64,000 nucleotides of DNA from Myxococcales bacterium (GTDB lineage: Bacteria; Myxococcota_A; Polyangia; Haliangiales; Haliangiaceae): NCBI GenBank assembly GCA_016707895.1, contig JADJGV010000002.1, positions 1-64,000 on the forward strand, in the 5' to 3' direction. Numbering within the stretch: the stretch's first letter is position 1; every line of letters starts with the position of its first letter. A model generated the notes under the pieces. The model made no database searches. It worked only from the letters and a program-made list of their open reading frames with translations, and was not told the DNA's origin. Shown here piece after piece: positions 12,660 through 24,237 of the stretch. The position numbers were made by a program, and so were the translations under genes.

Positions 12660-13031
12660 TCACGCCAGCAGCTCGGCGATCTTCGCCTCGAGCTGCGCGA
12701 AGTCGAACGGCTTGTCGAAGTGGGCGTCGGCGCCGTACAGCGGCGAGGTCAGCTCGTTCACGTTCTCGCCGATCGCCGTCAGCATCACGATCTTGATGCC
12801 CTCGGTGACGGGATCCTGCTTGAGCGCCCGCGCCACCTCCCAGCCGTTCTTGCCCGGCATCATGACGTCGAGCAGGATCAGCGCCGGGCGGCGGCGCTTG
12901 GCCTCGGTCAGCGCCTCCTTGCCGTCGCTGGCGGTGATCACGTCGTAGCCGCGGGAGGTGAGCCGCGCCGACAGCATCGTCTGGATCTCGGGATCGTCGT
13001 CGACCACGAGCACGGTGTTCGCCTTCGCCAT
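12660..13031 (-). CDS. stand-alone response regulator receiver protein
   Basis: 123 residues, a single receiver domain. The acidic pocket is in VLVVDDDPE (Asp11-13), the phosphoacceptor is Asp55 in LILLDVMMPG, the switch Thr is in IVMLTA and the Lys in HFDKPFD. All are intact, so it should be phosphorylated. No output domain is present, so it must act by protein contact like CheY or DivK. No histidine kinase is nearby. TAGGGT lies six bases before the ATG with no Shine-Dalgarno sequence. A 14-base duplication covers its stop codon (12644-12671). Confidence 0.92.
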   Translation of the reverse strand: MAKANTVLVVDDDPEIQTMLSARLTSRGYDVITASDGKEALTEAKRRRPALILLDVMMPGKNGWEVARALKQDPVTEGIKIVMLTAIGENVNELTSPLYGADAHFDKPFDFAQLEAKIAELLA

Positions 13032-13126
13032 GCGTCGACCCTATGGCGTGCGCCCCGCAGGGTCAAGCCGCCTCATCAGGCGGGCGGGCTCGCGTCGCCG
13101 CCCCAGGTCCGCTACAACCCCGGCCC

Positions 13127-14098
<972 letters not shown>

Positions 14099-14120
14099 CG
14101 TAATAAGGCATACTGCCGGC

Positions 14121-14993
14121 ATGATCGACTTCGACTTCGCCCGCTACGTCAACGAGCGACGTGGCGAGGTCGTCCACCGCGCCTACACCGGCGCGACCTA
14201 CGCGTTCGCTGGCGAGCGCAAGCTGCGCCGCTCGTTCATCGGCGCGCGGCCGGTGACGATGGCGATCGAGGCCACCGCCCGGCTGTGGAACGACCGCGCG
14301 CGCGACGAGCTGCTGGCCACCGCGGCCAAGGCCTCGGACAGCGCGCCGCGCATCTGGGCCGCCGCCAAGCGGGCCGCCGCCGGGCTCAAGCTCGACACGC
14401 CGTCGGTGTACGTGGCCCCGGCCGGCTGGGCCGCGGCCCTGACCACGCTCGGCACCGACGAGCAGTCGTACGTGGTCGTGCGCGACGACGTGCCGGCCGC
14501 GCTCACCGACGACGAGCTGGCCGCGGCGCTGGGCCACCAGCTCGGCCACATCCAGAACGGCCACGTGCCGTACGTGACCGCGCTGCACTACGTCAGCCAC
14601 GCCGCCGCGTTCTACGTCCGGTGGATGGTGCAGCCGGCGACGATGGCGCTGCGGGCCTGGGCCCGGCGCGCCGAGATCACCTGCGACCGCGCGGCGCTCC
14701 TGGCCAGCGGCGACCTCGAGGCCACGCTGCGGATGATGGTGAAGCTCGAGCTGGGCGGCAAGGCCGCCGACTTCGACGTCGCCGGCTACCTGCGCGAGCC
14801 GCCGGCGGCCAAGGGCGTCGGCAAGCTGGCCGAGCTGTTCCGCACCAACCCGCTCCTGCCCAAGCGCATCACCGCCCTGCGGGCGTTCGCCGAGGGCGCG
14901 CTGTACGCGTCGGCGCGCAACCTGCCCACCGACGGCCTGCCGTCGACCGACGCGATCGACAAGCAGGTCACCGACCTCCTCAGCCTGTTCTGA
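14121..14993 (+). CDS. M48-like peptidase homologue with altered active site (HQxxH)
   Basis: 290 residues. Residues 127-200 match the M48 zinc-peptidase layout: TDDELAAALGHQLGHIQNGH, then ARRAEITCDRAAL with the downstream Glu185 and Asp189. The normal HExxH is HQLGH (139-143), so the catalytic Glu is Gln140 while both zinc histidines remain. It is probably a metal-binding pseudopeptidase. A hydrophobic patch at 152-182 may touch membrane. It is the first gene of a co-directional block with two dynamin-like GTPases, 47 bases before the next start. CATACT sits six bases before the ATG. The function is inferred only. Confidence 0.72.
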   Translation: MIDFDFARYVNERRGEVVHRAYTGATYAFAGERKLRRSFIGARPVTMAIEATARLWNDRARDELLATAAKASDSAPRIWAAAKRAAAGLKLDTPSVYVAPAGWAAALTTLGTDEQSYVVVRDDVPAALTDDELAAALGHQLGHIQNGHVPYVTALHYVSHAAAFYVRWMVQPATMALRAWARRAEITCDRAALLASGDLEATLRMMVKLELGGKAADFDVAGYLREPPAAKGVGKLAELFRTNPLLPKRITALRAFAEGALYASARNLPTDGLPSTDAIDKQVTDLLSLF

Positions 14994-15040
14994 ACCCGAA
15001 GCGCGCGACGGTCATCTCCCCGCTCCCTCCCCGAGGCCCC

Positions 15041-16806
<1,766 letters not shown>

Positions 16807-16807
<1 letters not shown>

Positions 16808-19629
16808 TGGCCGGGCCGGCCGACACGTTGCGCTCGCTCTGGTCGCGGGTCGCCCGCAAGGCCGGAGACACCGTCGACGAGCTGTTCCTCGACAGCTACC
16901 GCGAGCAGCTCGACCTGGCGCGCGAGCAGGCGGTGGGCGGCGACCCCGCGGGCGCGGTCGAGACCCTCGAGGCGCTCCTGCGCGAGCGGCCCGAGCACGC
17001 CGGCGCGCTGGCGCTGCTCGGCGAGATCGAGCTGGTGCGCGGCAAGGACGAGCACGCGGCGGCGGCGTTCGCGCGCGCGCTGGCGCTGCGCTCCGGCGAC
17101 GCGCAGGCGCTGATCGGGCGCGGCCGCGCGCTGGTGGCGCTCGGGCAGCTGCCGGCCGCCGTCGAGCTGCTGGGCCGGGGCGTCGACGCCGCCGGCGGCG
17201 ATCGCGGCCTGCTGGCGGCGGCGTACCTGGCGCTGGGCCAGGCGTGGCGCGGGCTGGGCGAGCCCGACAAGGCGGTGCGCGATCTGCGCAAGGCGGTGGC
17301 CGAGGCCCCCGACGACGCGCTGGCCCGGGCGCTGCTCGGTGAGGTGCTGCTGGCCGATCCGCGGACCTCGGCCGACGAGGCCCGCGGCCACCTCGAGCGG
17401 GCCGCGGCCAGCGAGCCGCCGCCGGCGATCGCGCTCTTGGCGCTGGGCCGGCTCGCGCTCGGCGAGCAGCGCGCGCTCGACGCCGCGCGCATGTTCGGCC
17501 TCGCGGTCGACGCCGCGCTGGCCGGCAGCGGCCCCGAGGCGCGGCGCCAGCTGATCGCGGCGCGGCTCGGCCTCGGCGACGCGGCGCTCGCGCAGCGCGA
17601 CCACGCGGCCGCGCACCTGCGCTACCTCGAGGCGCTCGAGCTAGATCCGCGCCGCGCCGACGTCCACGCGCGGCTGGCGGGCCTCGCCGCGGCCCTCGGC
17701 GACACCCACGCCGCGCTCGCGGCCTACGAGCGCGCCCTCGCGCTCGGTGCCGACACCGCGACCCTGGCGGCGGCGGTGACCGCGGCCCACGTCGGCGGCG
17801 ATCGCGCGCGCGCGGTGCGCTGGGCCAACGATCTGCTCGCGACCCAGCCGGGCGCGACCATCGCGCTGGCCGCCCGCGCCGAGGACCTGCGCGCCGCGGG
17901 CCAGGCCGCCGCCGCCCGGGCGCTGCTCATCGGGGCGCCGGCCGACGTCGAGGTGCTGCTGACCGACAGCCGCGCCGCCGCCGATCTGAGCGAGCACGAC
18001 GCCGCGATCACCTCGGCCCGCGCCGCGCTGGCGCTGGCGCCGGCCAGCGGCCGGGCCCGCACCGCGCTGGCCGACGCGCTGGCCCGGGTGCTGGCGGTGC
18101 CGGCCGACGACGATCTGCCCCGGCTGGCCGACGCGCTGAGCCGCGTCCTGGCGCGACGCGCCGATCTCGCCGGGCTGGTCGCGGCGGTGGCGCGCGCGCT
18201 GGCCGAGCTCGAGCAGCCGCTGCTGGTGACCGTGATGGGCGAGTTCTCGAGCGGCAAGTCGTCGTTCGTCAACGCGTTCATCGGCGACGAGGTCGCCGCC
18301 ACCGGCATCACGCCGACCACTGCCACGATCAACGTCGTCAAGTACGGCCACGAGCGCGGCGGCCGGCTGATCGCGCCCGACGGCAGCGCCCGCGCGCTGC
18401 GCTGGGACGAGCTGCACGCGGCGCTGCGCGCGCTCACGCCCGACGGCGCCCGCGCGATCGATCGCGTCGAGATCACGCTGCCGCTCGACGCGCTGGCGAA
18501 GGTCCACATCATCGACACCCCCGGGCTCAACTCGATCTTGCCCGAGCACGAGGCCACCGCCCGCGCCTTCATCGCCCGCGCCGACGCGGTGGTGTGGGTC
18601 TTCACCGCTGGCCAGGGCGGCAAGGCCAGCGAGAAGAAGGCGCTCGACGCGATCCGCGCCGAGGGCAAGCGCGTGCTGGGCGTGCTCAACAAGCGCGACC
18701 AGCTACAGCCGGCCGAGGTCGACGAGGTGATCGCCTACGTCGGCAGCCAGCTCGGCGAGCGGGTCGAGCACATCGTGCCGTTCTCGGCGCGCAGCGCGCT
18801 GGCGTGGAAGCGCGCCGGCGGCGGCAGCGACGACGGCGGCTGGCGGGCCCTGGCCGGCGCGCTCGAGGAGCGGTTCTTCGCCCAGGCCCGCGCGATCAAG
18901 CGCGGCGCGGTCGCGCGCCGGCTCGCCGCCACGATCGCCGCCGCGCAGGCGACGCTGGCCGAGGCCCGCGCGGCGGCGGTGGCCCGAGGCGACGCCGAGC
19001 GCGCCGTGGGCGAGCGCATCGCCGCCGCGGCCGCGGCGTGGGCCGACGCCGTCGTCGATCGCGAGCGCCGCGCGCTGGCCACCGCGATCGGCGAGCTGTA
19101 CCGGCGCGCGGCCCACGAGGTCATCGAGCTGGTGCGACCGCGCCAGCTCCCGTTCGGCAGCCACTCCGCGACCGCCGCCGATCGCGACTACCTGGTCGCG
19201 CTGCTCGCCGACGGCTACGAGGCCATGCTGCGCGCCGCCGCCGAGCGCGTGGCCGAGGATCTGCGCGCGGCGATCCCGGTCGCAGCCCGGGCCCACGAGC
19301 GCGCCGTCGCCACCGCCACCGCGCCGCTCGCCTACGCCCGCGCCTACGTCGCGGGGTTCCTGGCCGGCGGCGCCGTCGACGGCTTCTTCAAGCACGACCT
19401 GCCGCGCCTGGCGCTCGAGCCCGAGACGGTCCACCACGCGCTGTACCGCGCGGCGCCCGATCTCGAGAGCATCGTCGTCGACCCGCTGACGCGCGCCGGC
19501 CAGCGCGCGCTGGCCGAGGCCGGCGTCGCCTCGGCCCAGGTGGTCGCGCACCACGAGCTCGAGGCGTTCGAGCTCGACGTCGGGCTGGCGCGCGCGCTCG
19601 GCGAGATCAGCGCTCGGGTGGCGGGATGA
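16807..19629 (+). CDS. TPR-dynamin-like GTPase fusion
   Basis: 940 residues starting at the ATG that shares its A with the previous stop. Residues about 30-440 are TPR-like helical repeats (for example PAGAVETLEALLRERPEHAGALALLGE). A GTPase follows with P-loop GEFSSGKSS (478-486), TGITPTTATIN, DTPGLNSILPEHE and a canonical NKRD. The C-terminal 300 residues are helical with a hydrophobic patch (AYARAYVAGFLAGGAVDGFF). Tight coupling to the preceding GTPase suggests a heteromeric pair, with the TPRs as cargo or partner arm. TPR fusion to a dynamin-like domain is uncommon in characterised examples I know. Confidence 0.85.
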
Positions 19630-20297
19630 GCGGCGCCGATCAGCTCGGCCTCCCCGGCGTCGGCGTGCCGACCCGCGGCGCGCTCACGCTGGGCGTCGAC
19701 GAGGCCGGCCGCGGCCCGATCCTCGGGCCGATGGTGGTCGCGGTGGTCGTGCTCGACGGCGGTGCCGCGCGCTCGCTCACGCGCGCCGGCGTGTGCGACT
19801 CGAAGGCCGTCACCGGCAAGGCCGCGATCGCGCGGCGGGCCGAGCTGGCGGCGCTGGTGCGCGCGCGCGCGCCGTTCGTCGCGCTGCGGGTGGTCGAGGC
19901 CGACGAGATCGACGCCCGCGTCGAGCGCGGCGAGCTCAACCTGCTCGAGCGCGAGTGCGCGGCGGCGCTGATCGCCCAGGCGCCCGGCTGCGCGCGGATC
20001 ATCGCCGACGGCGCGCGCATGTTCGCGCCGCTGCGCGAGCAGTTCCCGCAGCTGCGCGCCTACGATCGCGGCGAGAGCCGGCACTGCGCGGTGGCCGCGG
20101 CGTCGATCGTGGCCAAGGACGAGCGCGACCGGCGCTTCGCCGCCATCGCGGCGCGCTACCGCGCCGAGTTCGGCGAGCTGGCCGGCGGCGGCTACCTCAA
20201 CGCCGCCACCCGGGCGTTCCTCGACGGCTTCCGCCGCCGCTACGGCCGTCTCCCTGACGAGGCCCGCCGCACCTGGGCCCGCAACCAGGACGGCTGA
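19626..20297 (+). CDS. rnhB: ribonuclease HII
   Basis: Removes ribonucleotides and RNA primers from DNA-RNA hybrids. 223 residues, with the RNase HII signature GVDEAGRGPILGPMVVAVV carrying the catalytic Asp-Glu, DSKAVT, the RIIADGARMF aspartate region and VAAASIVAKDERDR. It overlaps the TPR-GTPase gene by four bases (ATGA), so it is probably expressed from the same transcript, although a functional link to the GTPases is not evident. It is convergent with the copper-enzyme gene 23 bases on. Confidence 0.93.
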   Translation: MSGADQLGLPGVGVPTRGALTLGVDEAGRGPILGPMVVAVVVLDGGAARSLTRAGVCDSKAVTGKAAIARRAELAALVRARAPFVALRVVEADEIDARVERGELNLLERECAAALIAQAPGCARIIADGARMFAPLREQFPQLRAYDRGESRHCAVAAASIVAKDERDRRFAAIAARYRAEFGELAGGGYLNAATRAFLDGFRRRYGRLPDEARRTWARNQDG

Positions 20298-20320
20298 CCG
20301 ACCGCCGCCCCGGGCTCAGA

Positions 20321-21628
20321 TCACAGCGGCGCGATGTAGAACACGCCGAGGCACATCTCGTCGCCGGTCCCCTCGCCCCAGTACACGTCGGTCGGCGTGC
20401 GCGGCGTGCCGCCGACGATCGGCTGGTTGGCGACGGTGTTGTCCCAGTGGCACTCGACCTTCAGCTTGTCGCCGCGGTTGAACGTCAGCGGCGCGCGCAG
20501 CGCGTAGGTGCCCTGCCAGTGGAAGTTCCAGTCGTCGATCTGCGCGAGGCACTGCTCGACGCCCGCGGCGGTGGTGGCGGTCGCCTTGATGCGGGTGCCG
20601 AGCTGGTGCATGTGCAGGCCGGCCGAGTAGATCTGGAACGGCCCACCGGTGGCGAGCGTCGCGTCGAACTCGAAGCTGTGCATGGCGTCGGCCGCGTTCG
20701 GCGGGATGTGCATCAGCTGGCTGCCCAGCCACTGCGGGTTGGCCCACGGCTGGATCGTCGCGACCTTGGTCACCGCGTCGTCGAGCTTGAACTGGATCTG
20801 GGTCTGGTCGGGGTCGGGGCTCGGCTCGAGGACGTTGTAGTGCATCTGCAGGATGATCGCCGAGCCGGGCTGGACCTCGAGGCCCGTGCCGGCCGGCATG
20901 TCGCTGCCGAGGCTGCCCGGGGCCCACGCGCCGAGCCACGCCCGCGACGGCCCGCCGGTGCCGCCGAAGCATCGGTAGCCCGCGCCCGGCTCGTCGGCGT
21001 CGAGCTGCTGGTAGGCGGCGACCTCGTTGGGCTTCGCGTAGAACGCGATCACGTGGTGCACGACCTTGGGGTTGCCCGGCAGCGCCGCGAAGCCGGTGAC
21101 GTACTTCGTCGTCGCCTCGGTCCACGGGATCACGAAGCAGCGGTACTCGTCGGGCTCTTCGGCCGTCGTCTGGGGCGTGTACGGCGCGGGGATCCGCAGG
21201 GTCTGATCGACGCGGCTCAGCCGCAGCGTCTCGACGTCGAGCGGCGCACCCGGGTGCGCCGGGTCGCCGGCCTGAAAGCCGTCGCGCTGCCACGCCTGGA
21301 ACAGCGCGATCTGCTCGGGGGTCAACGAGCGGTCGCCGAAGTACTGGTTGCAGTCGGCGTTGACCGGCCACGGCGGCATGGTCTTGGCGACGACGTTCTC
21401 GATGATGACGCCGGCCATCTCCGAGACCTTGTCGACGGTGTCGAGCTCGAACGGCCCGATGCCGCCGGCGGCGTGGCAACCCAGGCACTTCGCGTCGATG
21501 ATCGGCTTGAGGTCCTGGTAGTAGGTGACGCCGGTGGCAGGCGCGTCGGGGTCACCCGAGGTGGCGTCGTCGCCGCCGCACGCGGCGAGCGCGACCGAAC
21601 CGAAGAGCACGAGCAGGCGTGAGCGCAT
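20321..21628 (-). CDS. lipoprotein with c-haem motif and copper type II monooxygenase-like domain
   Basis: 435 residues. A signal peptide ends in the lipobox LAAC (Cys17). A short cytochrome c-like segment has CLGCH (48-52). The main part resembles the PHM/DBH copper monooxygenases: HHVIAFY, ILQMHYNV, AGLHMHQLGT and a C-terminal VECHWDNT supply His and possibly Met ligands. It may be a periplasmic or surface oxidoreductase taking electrons through the haem. The substrate is unknown. Directly upstream is the sigma/anti-sigma-like pair, and its own promoter is visible at 21635-21662. Confidence 0.78.
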   Translation of the reverse strand: MRSRLLVLFGSVALAACGGDDATSGDPDAPATGVTYYQDLKPIIDAKCLGCHAAGGIGPFELDTVDKVSEMAGVIIENVVAKTMPPWPVNADCNQYFGDRSLTPEQIALFQAWQRDGFQAGDPAHPGAPLDVETLRLSRVDQTLRIPAPYTPQTTAEEPDEYRCFVIPWTEATTKYVTGFAALPGNPKVVHHVIAFYAKPNEVAAYQQLDADEPGAGYRCFGGTGGPSRAWLGAWAPGSLGSDMPAGTGLEVQPGSAIILQMHYNVLEPSPDPDQTQIQFKLDDAVTKVATIQPWANPQWLGSQLMHIPPNAADAMHSFEFDATLATGGPFQIYSAGLHMHQLGTRIKATATTAAGVEQCLAQIDDWNFHWQGTYALRAPLTFNRGDKLKVECHWDNTVANQPIVGGTPRTPTDVYWGEGTGDEMCLGVFYIAPL

Positions 21629-21634
21629 CGAGCC

Positions 21635-21662
21635 ATTGTCGCGGCTCTTGAACGGAAGTCAA
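21635..21662 (-). promoter_or_regulatory. sigma-70-like promoter, probably leaderless
   Basis: TTGACT (21662-21657) and GACAAT (21640-21635) are 16 bases apart on the reverse strand. Transcription would begin at about the A of the ATG at 21628. The -35 box overlaps the stop codon of the upstream gene, so the copper-enzyme gene can be expressed apart from the sigma unit. Confidence 0.55.
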
Positions 21663-22648
21663 TAACCGATCTGCGCCGCCAGGCAGGGGGCGATGGAGCG
21701 ATCCTTCGCAAAGACGTCGCGGTGGTACGCGGGATCACGTGCGAGCACCTGGGCCGACACCGCGCGCACCTTCACGCAGTCGCGCGCGCCGGCCGCGACC
21801 TGCGCCTGCCGCAGCAGCTCGCCGAGCGACGCCTGGGGCCCTTGCCCCTTGTCGCCCGCGGCCGTGGTCTGGCGCTCCGGCGCGGGCGGCTTCGTGGCGA
21901 GCGGTGGCGGCGGCGGCGGCGGCGGCGGCGATGGTGCCGCCACCATCGGACTGTCACTCGGCGCCGCGCCGCGGTCCTGGATCGCGATCGCGTCGCCGCC
22001 CTCCGCCTCGCCCGTGGCCTCGGTCGCGATGGTCGTCGGCGGTGCGCCACCGCTGGCGGTCGCCCCGCCGGCGGGCTTGCGCTCGATCGGCGGGCGCTTC
22101 GGCGTCGGGTCGGGCGCGCGCACGTCGGGGCGGATGGCGGCCGGCGCGGTCTTCGGTTGCCCACCGGCTACCGCGTCACCGTCGGCGCGGAGCTCACCGG
22201 CGCCGACGACAACGGGCGCGTCGTCGACGGGCGGCGTCACCGCGGCGGCCTGCGGCGCGCGCGCGCCCTCCGGCGGCGGCGCGATCGCCGGCGGCGCGGG
22301 CTGCGCGACCTGGCGATCGCCCCGGCGATACATGACCCCGGCGGCGCCGACCACCACCACCAGCGCCAGCGCGCCGGCCATCGCCGGATGCATCATCGTC
22401 GGCTTCATCCACGCCGCCAGCCGCTGCCACCAGCGCAGCCGCGGCGCCGGCGCGTGGTGGCGCGCCGCGGCCATCAGCAGCGCGTCGATCCGCGCCGGCG
22501 GCTCCTCGTCGAAGCCGGCCTCGCGCGCCGCGCCGATCATCGCGCGCAGCGACGACCACTCGCCTGGCGGCTCGGCGTCGTCGTCGGTCTCGCGGTACAG
22601 CCGCGCGAGCCGGTCGTCGTCGTCGGGCGACAGATCGTCGGTCATCAC
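21659..22648 (-). CDS. putative anti-sigma factor, single-pass membrane protein
   Basis: 329 residues directly after the ECF sigma gene (4-base gap). An acidic cytoplasmic N-terminus of about 85 residues (LARLYRETDDDAEPPGEW) is followed by one transmembrane helix near 90-108 (MAGALALVVVVGAAGVMYRRG), a long Pro/Ala-rich periplasmic linker with nine consecutive prolines, and a short helical C-terminus with SLGELLRQAQVAAGARDCVKVRAVSAQVLARDP. No HxxxCxxC zinc motif is seen, so the call rests on topology and position beside the sigma gene. The proline run comes from eight GGC repeats at 21906-21929. Confidence 0.6.
   Translation of the reverse strand: MMTDDLSPDDDDRLARLYRETDDDAEPPGEWSSLRAMIGAAREAGFDEEPPARIDALLMAAARHHAPAPRLRWWQRLAAWMKPTMMHPAMAGALALVVVVGAAGVMYRRGDRQVAQPAPPAIAPPPEGARAPQAAAVTPPVDDAPVVVGAGELRADGDAVAGGQPKTAPAAIRPDVRAPDPTPKRPPIERKPAGGATASGGAPPTTIATEATGEAEGGDAIAIQDRGAAPSDSPMVAAPSPPPPPPPPPLATKPPAPERQTTAAGDKGQGPQASLGELLRQAQVAAGARDCVKVRAVSAQVLARDPAYHRDVFAKDRSIAPCLAAQIGY
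21906..21929. repeat. (GGC)8 microsatellite
   Basis: Eight perfect GGC units on the + strand encode the polyproline run of the anti-sigma-like protein on the other strand. Length changes by slippage would stay in frame. Confidence 0.85.
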
Positions 22649-22652
22649 GCCC

Positions 22653-23252
22653 TCACGGCGCCGCCTTCGCGAGGTCCTTGTACTCGTCGAGCTCGAGCCG
22701 CAGCTTCTCGAGCGCGTACCGCATCCGGCTCTTCACGGTGTTCTCGGGGACGCCGACCACCTCGGCGATCTGCTTGAACGGCATGTCGAGGAACTCGCGC
22801 ATGAGGAACACCTCGCGCTGTTCGTCGCCGAGCGTGGCGATCGCCTGCTGCAACTTGGCGTGCAGCTGCTTGTTGACGGTCTTGCGATCGGACGGCATCT
22901 CGTTCCCGGCGACGACGTCGAGCAAGGTGCCGCTGTCCTCGTCGGCGGCCAACGGCGCGTCGAGCGAGGCGTGCTTGCGGTGCTTGCGTCGTCTCGTCTG
23001 ATCAACGCACAGGTTCCGCGCAATGGTGTAAAGCCACGTCGTGAACTTGGCCTGCCGCTTGTAGGCCTCGGCGCCCTTGATGACGCGCATGAAGGTCTCT
23101 TGCAGCAGATCCTCGGCGGTCTCCTTGTCGCCGACATAGCGCAGGATGAAGTTGTAGACCGGCTTGCGGTGACGACCCAGCAGCACCTCGAACGCCCGCA
23201 CCTCGCCCGCTTGGTAGCGGACCATCAGGTCTTCATCGGGCTCCGTCAGCAT
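22653..23252 (-). CDS. ECF-type RNA polymerase sigma factor
   Basis: 199 residues. Region 2 (about 20-95) has FEVLLGRHRKPVYNFILRYVGDKETAEDLLQETFMRV and FTTWLYTIARNLCVDQTRRR. Region 4 (about 130-190) has LGDEQREVFLMREFLDMPFKQIAEVVGVPENTVKSRMRYALEKLR with the helix-turn-helix. No extra domain. An anti-sigma-like membrane protein follows after four bases, the usual pairing, so the sigma factor is probably released by a signal outside the cytoplasm. Upstream 139 bases show no clear TANNNT box before the ATG, compatible with a different (self-recognised) promoter. Confidence 0.93.
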   Translation of the reverse strand: MLTEPDEDLMVRYQAGEVRAFEVLLGRHRKPVYNFILRYVGDKETAEDLLQETFMRVIKGAEAYKRQAKFTTWLYTIARNLCVDQTRRRKHRKHASLDAPLAADEDSGTLLDVVAGNEMPSDRKTVNKQLHAKLQQAIATLGDEQREVFLMREFLDMPFKQIAEVVGVPENTVKSRMRYALEKLRLELDEYKDLAKAAP

Positions 23253-23391
23253 GATGCGGTTCGATTGGGCAACGGAATCGCGCGGTTGCCTGGGGCGGTC
23301 GAGGCCGACACTACCGCAAGGCTCGCCGCGGGGGCAAACCGCAGTGGCAACGAGGCTGACCAGGCCGGCTTACGCATCGATCGATAGACCC

Positions 23392-24228
23392 CTACCGAGG
23401 CTGACACGTTGGACACCAGTAGGTCGCACGCCCCGCCTGCATCGCCTTCTTGATCGCCGTCCCGCAGCGCGGGCACGCCTCGCCCGCGCGCCCGTACACC
23501 AGCAGGTACTCGCCGTTGTCGCCGGGCACGCCGTCGGCGCCGACGAAGTCGCGCAGCGTCGTGCCGCCGTTCTCGATCGCGAACTCGAGCACGTCCTGGA
23601 TCGCCACGGTCAGCGCCGCGGCGCCCTCGCCGCCGAGCCGCCGCGCCGGCCGCGTCGGAGCGATGCGCGCCAGCCACAGCGCCTCCGACGCGTAGATGTT
23701 GCCGACGCCGGCCAGCACACCCTGATCGAGGATGAACTGCTTCACCGGCGTCGACCGCGTCGCCGACGCCGTACGCAGGTGATCTGGCGGCAGCCCCTCG
23801 GCGATCGGGTCGGGGCCCAGCACGGCCAGCGCCGGGTGCGCGCGCTCCCGGCCACGCTCGACCACGTCGACCATGCCGAACCGGCGCGGATCGACGAACC
23901 GCAGGTCGCGGCCGTCGGCCAGCTCGAACACGACGTGGGTGTGCGGCGCCCAGGGCTCCGCGCGCTTGGCGGTGAGCAGGTTGCCGCTCATGCCCAGGTG
24001 CACCAGCACCGACCACCGTCCGTCGAGGTCGAGCAGCAGGTACTTGCCGATCCGCCGCACGTCGATGACCCGGTGGCCGTGGGTCGCGCGCCGCAGCGCC
24101 GCCAGGGGCTGGGGCCGCGCCAGCCGGAGCGGCTTGCCGCTCGAGCGCACGCGGGCGACCGCGACCCCGCGCAGCCGCCGGCGCACCAGCCCGCGCCGGA
24201 CCGACTCGACCTCGGGCAGCTCAGGCAT
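23392..24228 (-). CDS. mutM: formamidopyrimidine-DNA glycosylase MutM (Fpg)
   Basis: Base-excision repair enzyme removing 8-oxoguanine and ring-opened purines. 278 residues. The N-terminus PELPEVESVRRGL has the catalytic Pro2 and Glu3, the Lys is in RRIGKYLLLDLDG, and the C-terminal zinc finger is CPRCGTAIKKAMQAGRATYWCPTC. Also typical is ILDQGVLAGVGNIYASEALW. It lies last in a leftward run with rsmA and tsaD, nine bases after rsmA. MutM rather than Nei because of the PELPE start and the GNIYASE motif. Confidence 0.95.
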   Translation of the reverse strand: MPELPEVESVRRGLVRRRLRGVAVARVRSSGKPLRLARPQPLAALRRATHGHRVIDVRRIGKYLLLDLDGRWSVLVHLGMSGNLLTAKRAEPWAPHTHVVFELADGRDLRFVDPRRFGMVDVVERGRERAHPALAVLGPDPIAEGLPPDHLRTASATRSTPVKQFILDQGVLAGVGNIYASEALWLARIAPTRPARRLGGEGAAALTVAIQDVLEFAIENGGTTLRDFVGADGVPGDNGEYLLVYGRAGEACPRCGTAIKKAMQAGRATYWCPTCQPR

Positions 24229-24237
24229 CGGCCGCGC

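Noticed and set aside
14121..14993. Active M48 metalloprotease
   Set aside because: The catalytic Glu of HExxH is Gln, so activity should not be assumed.
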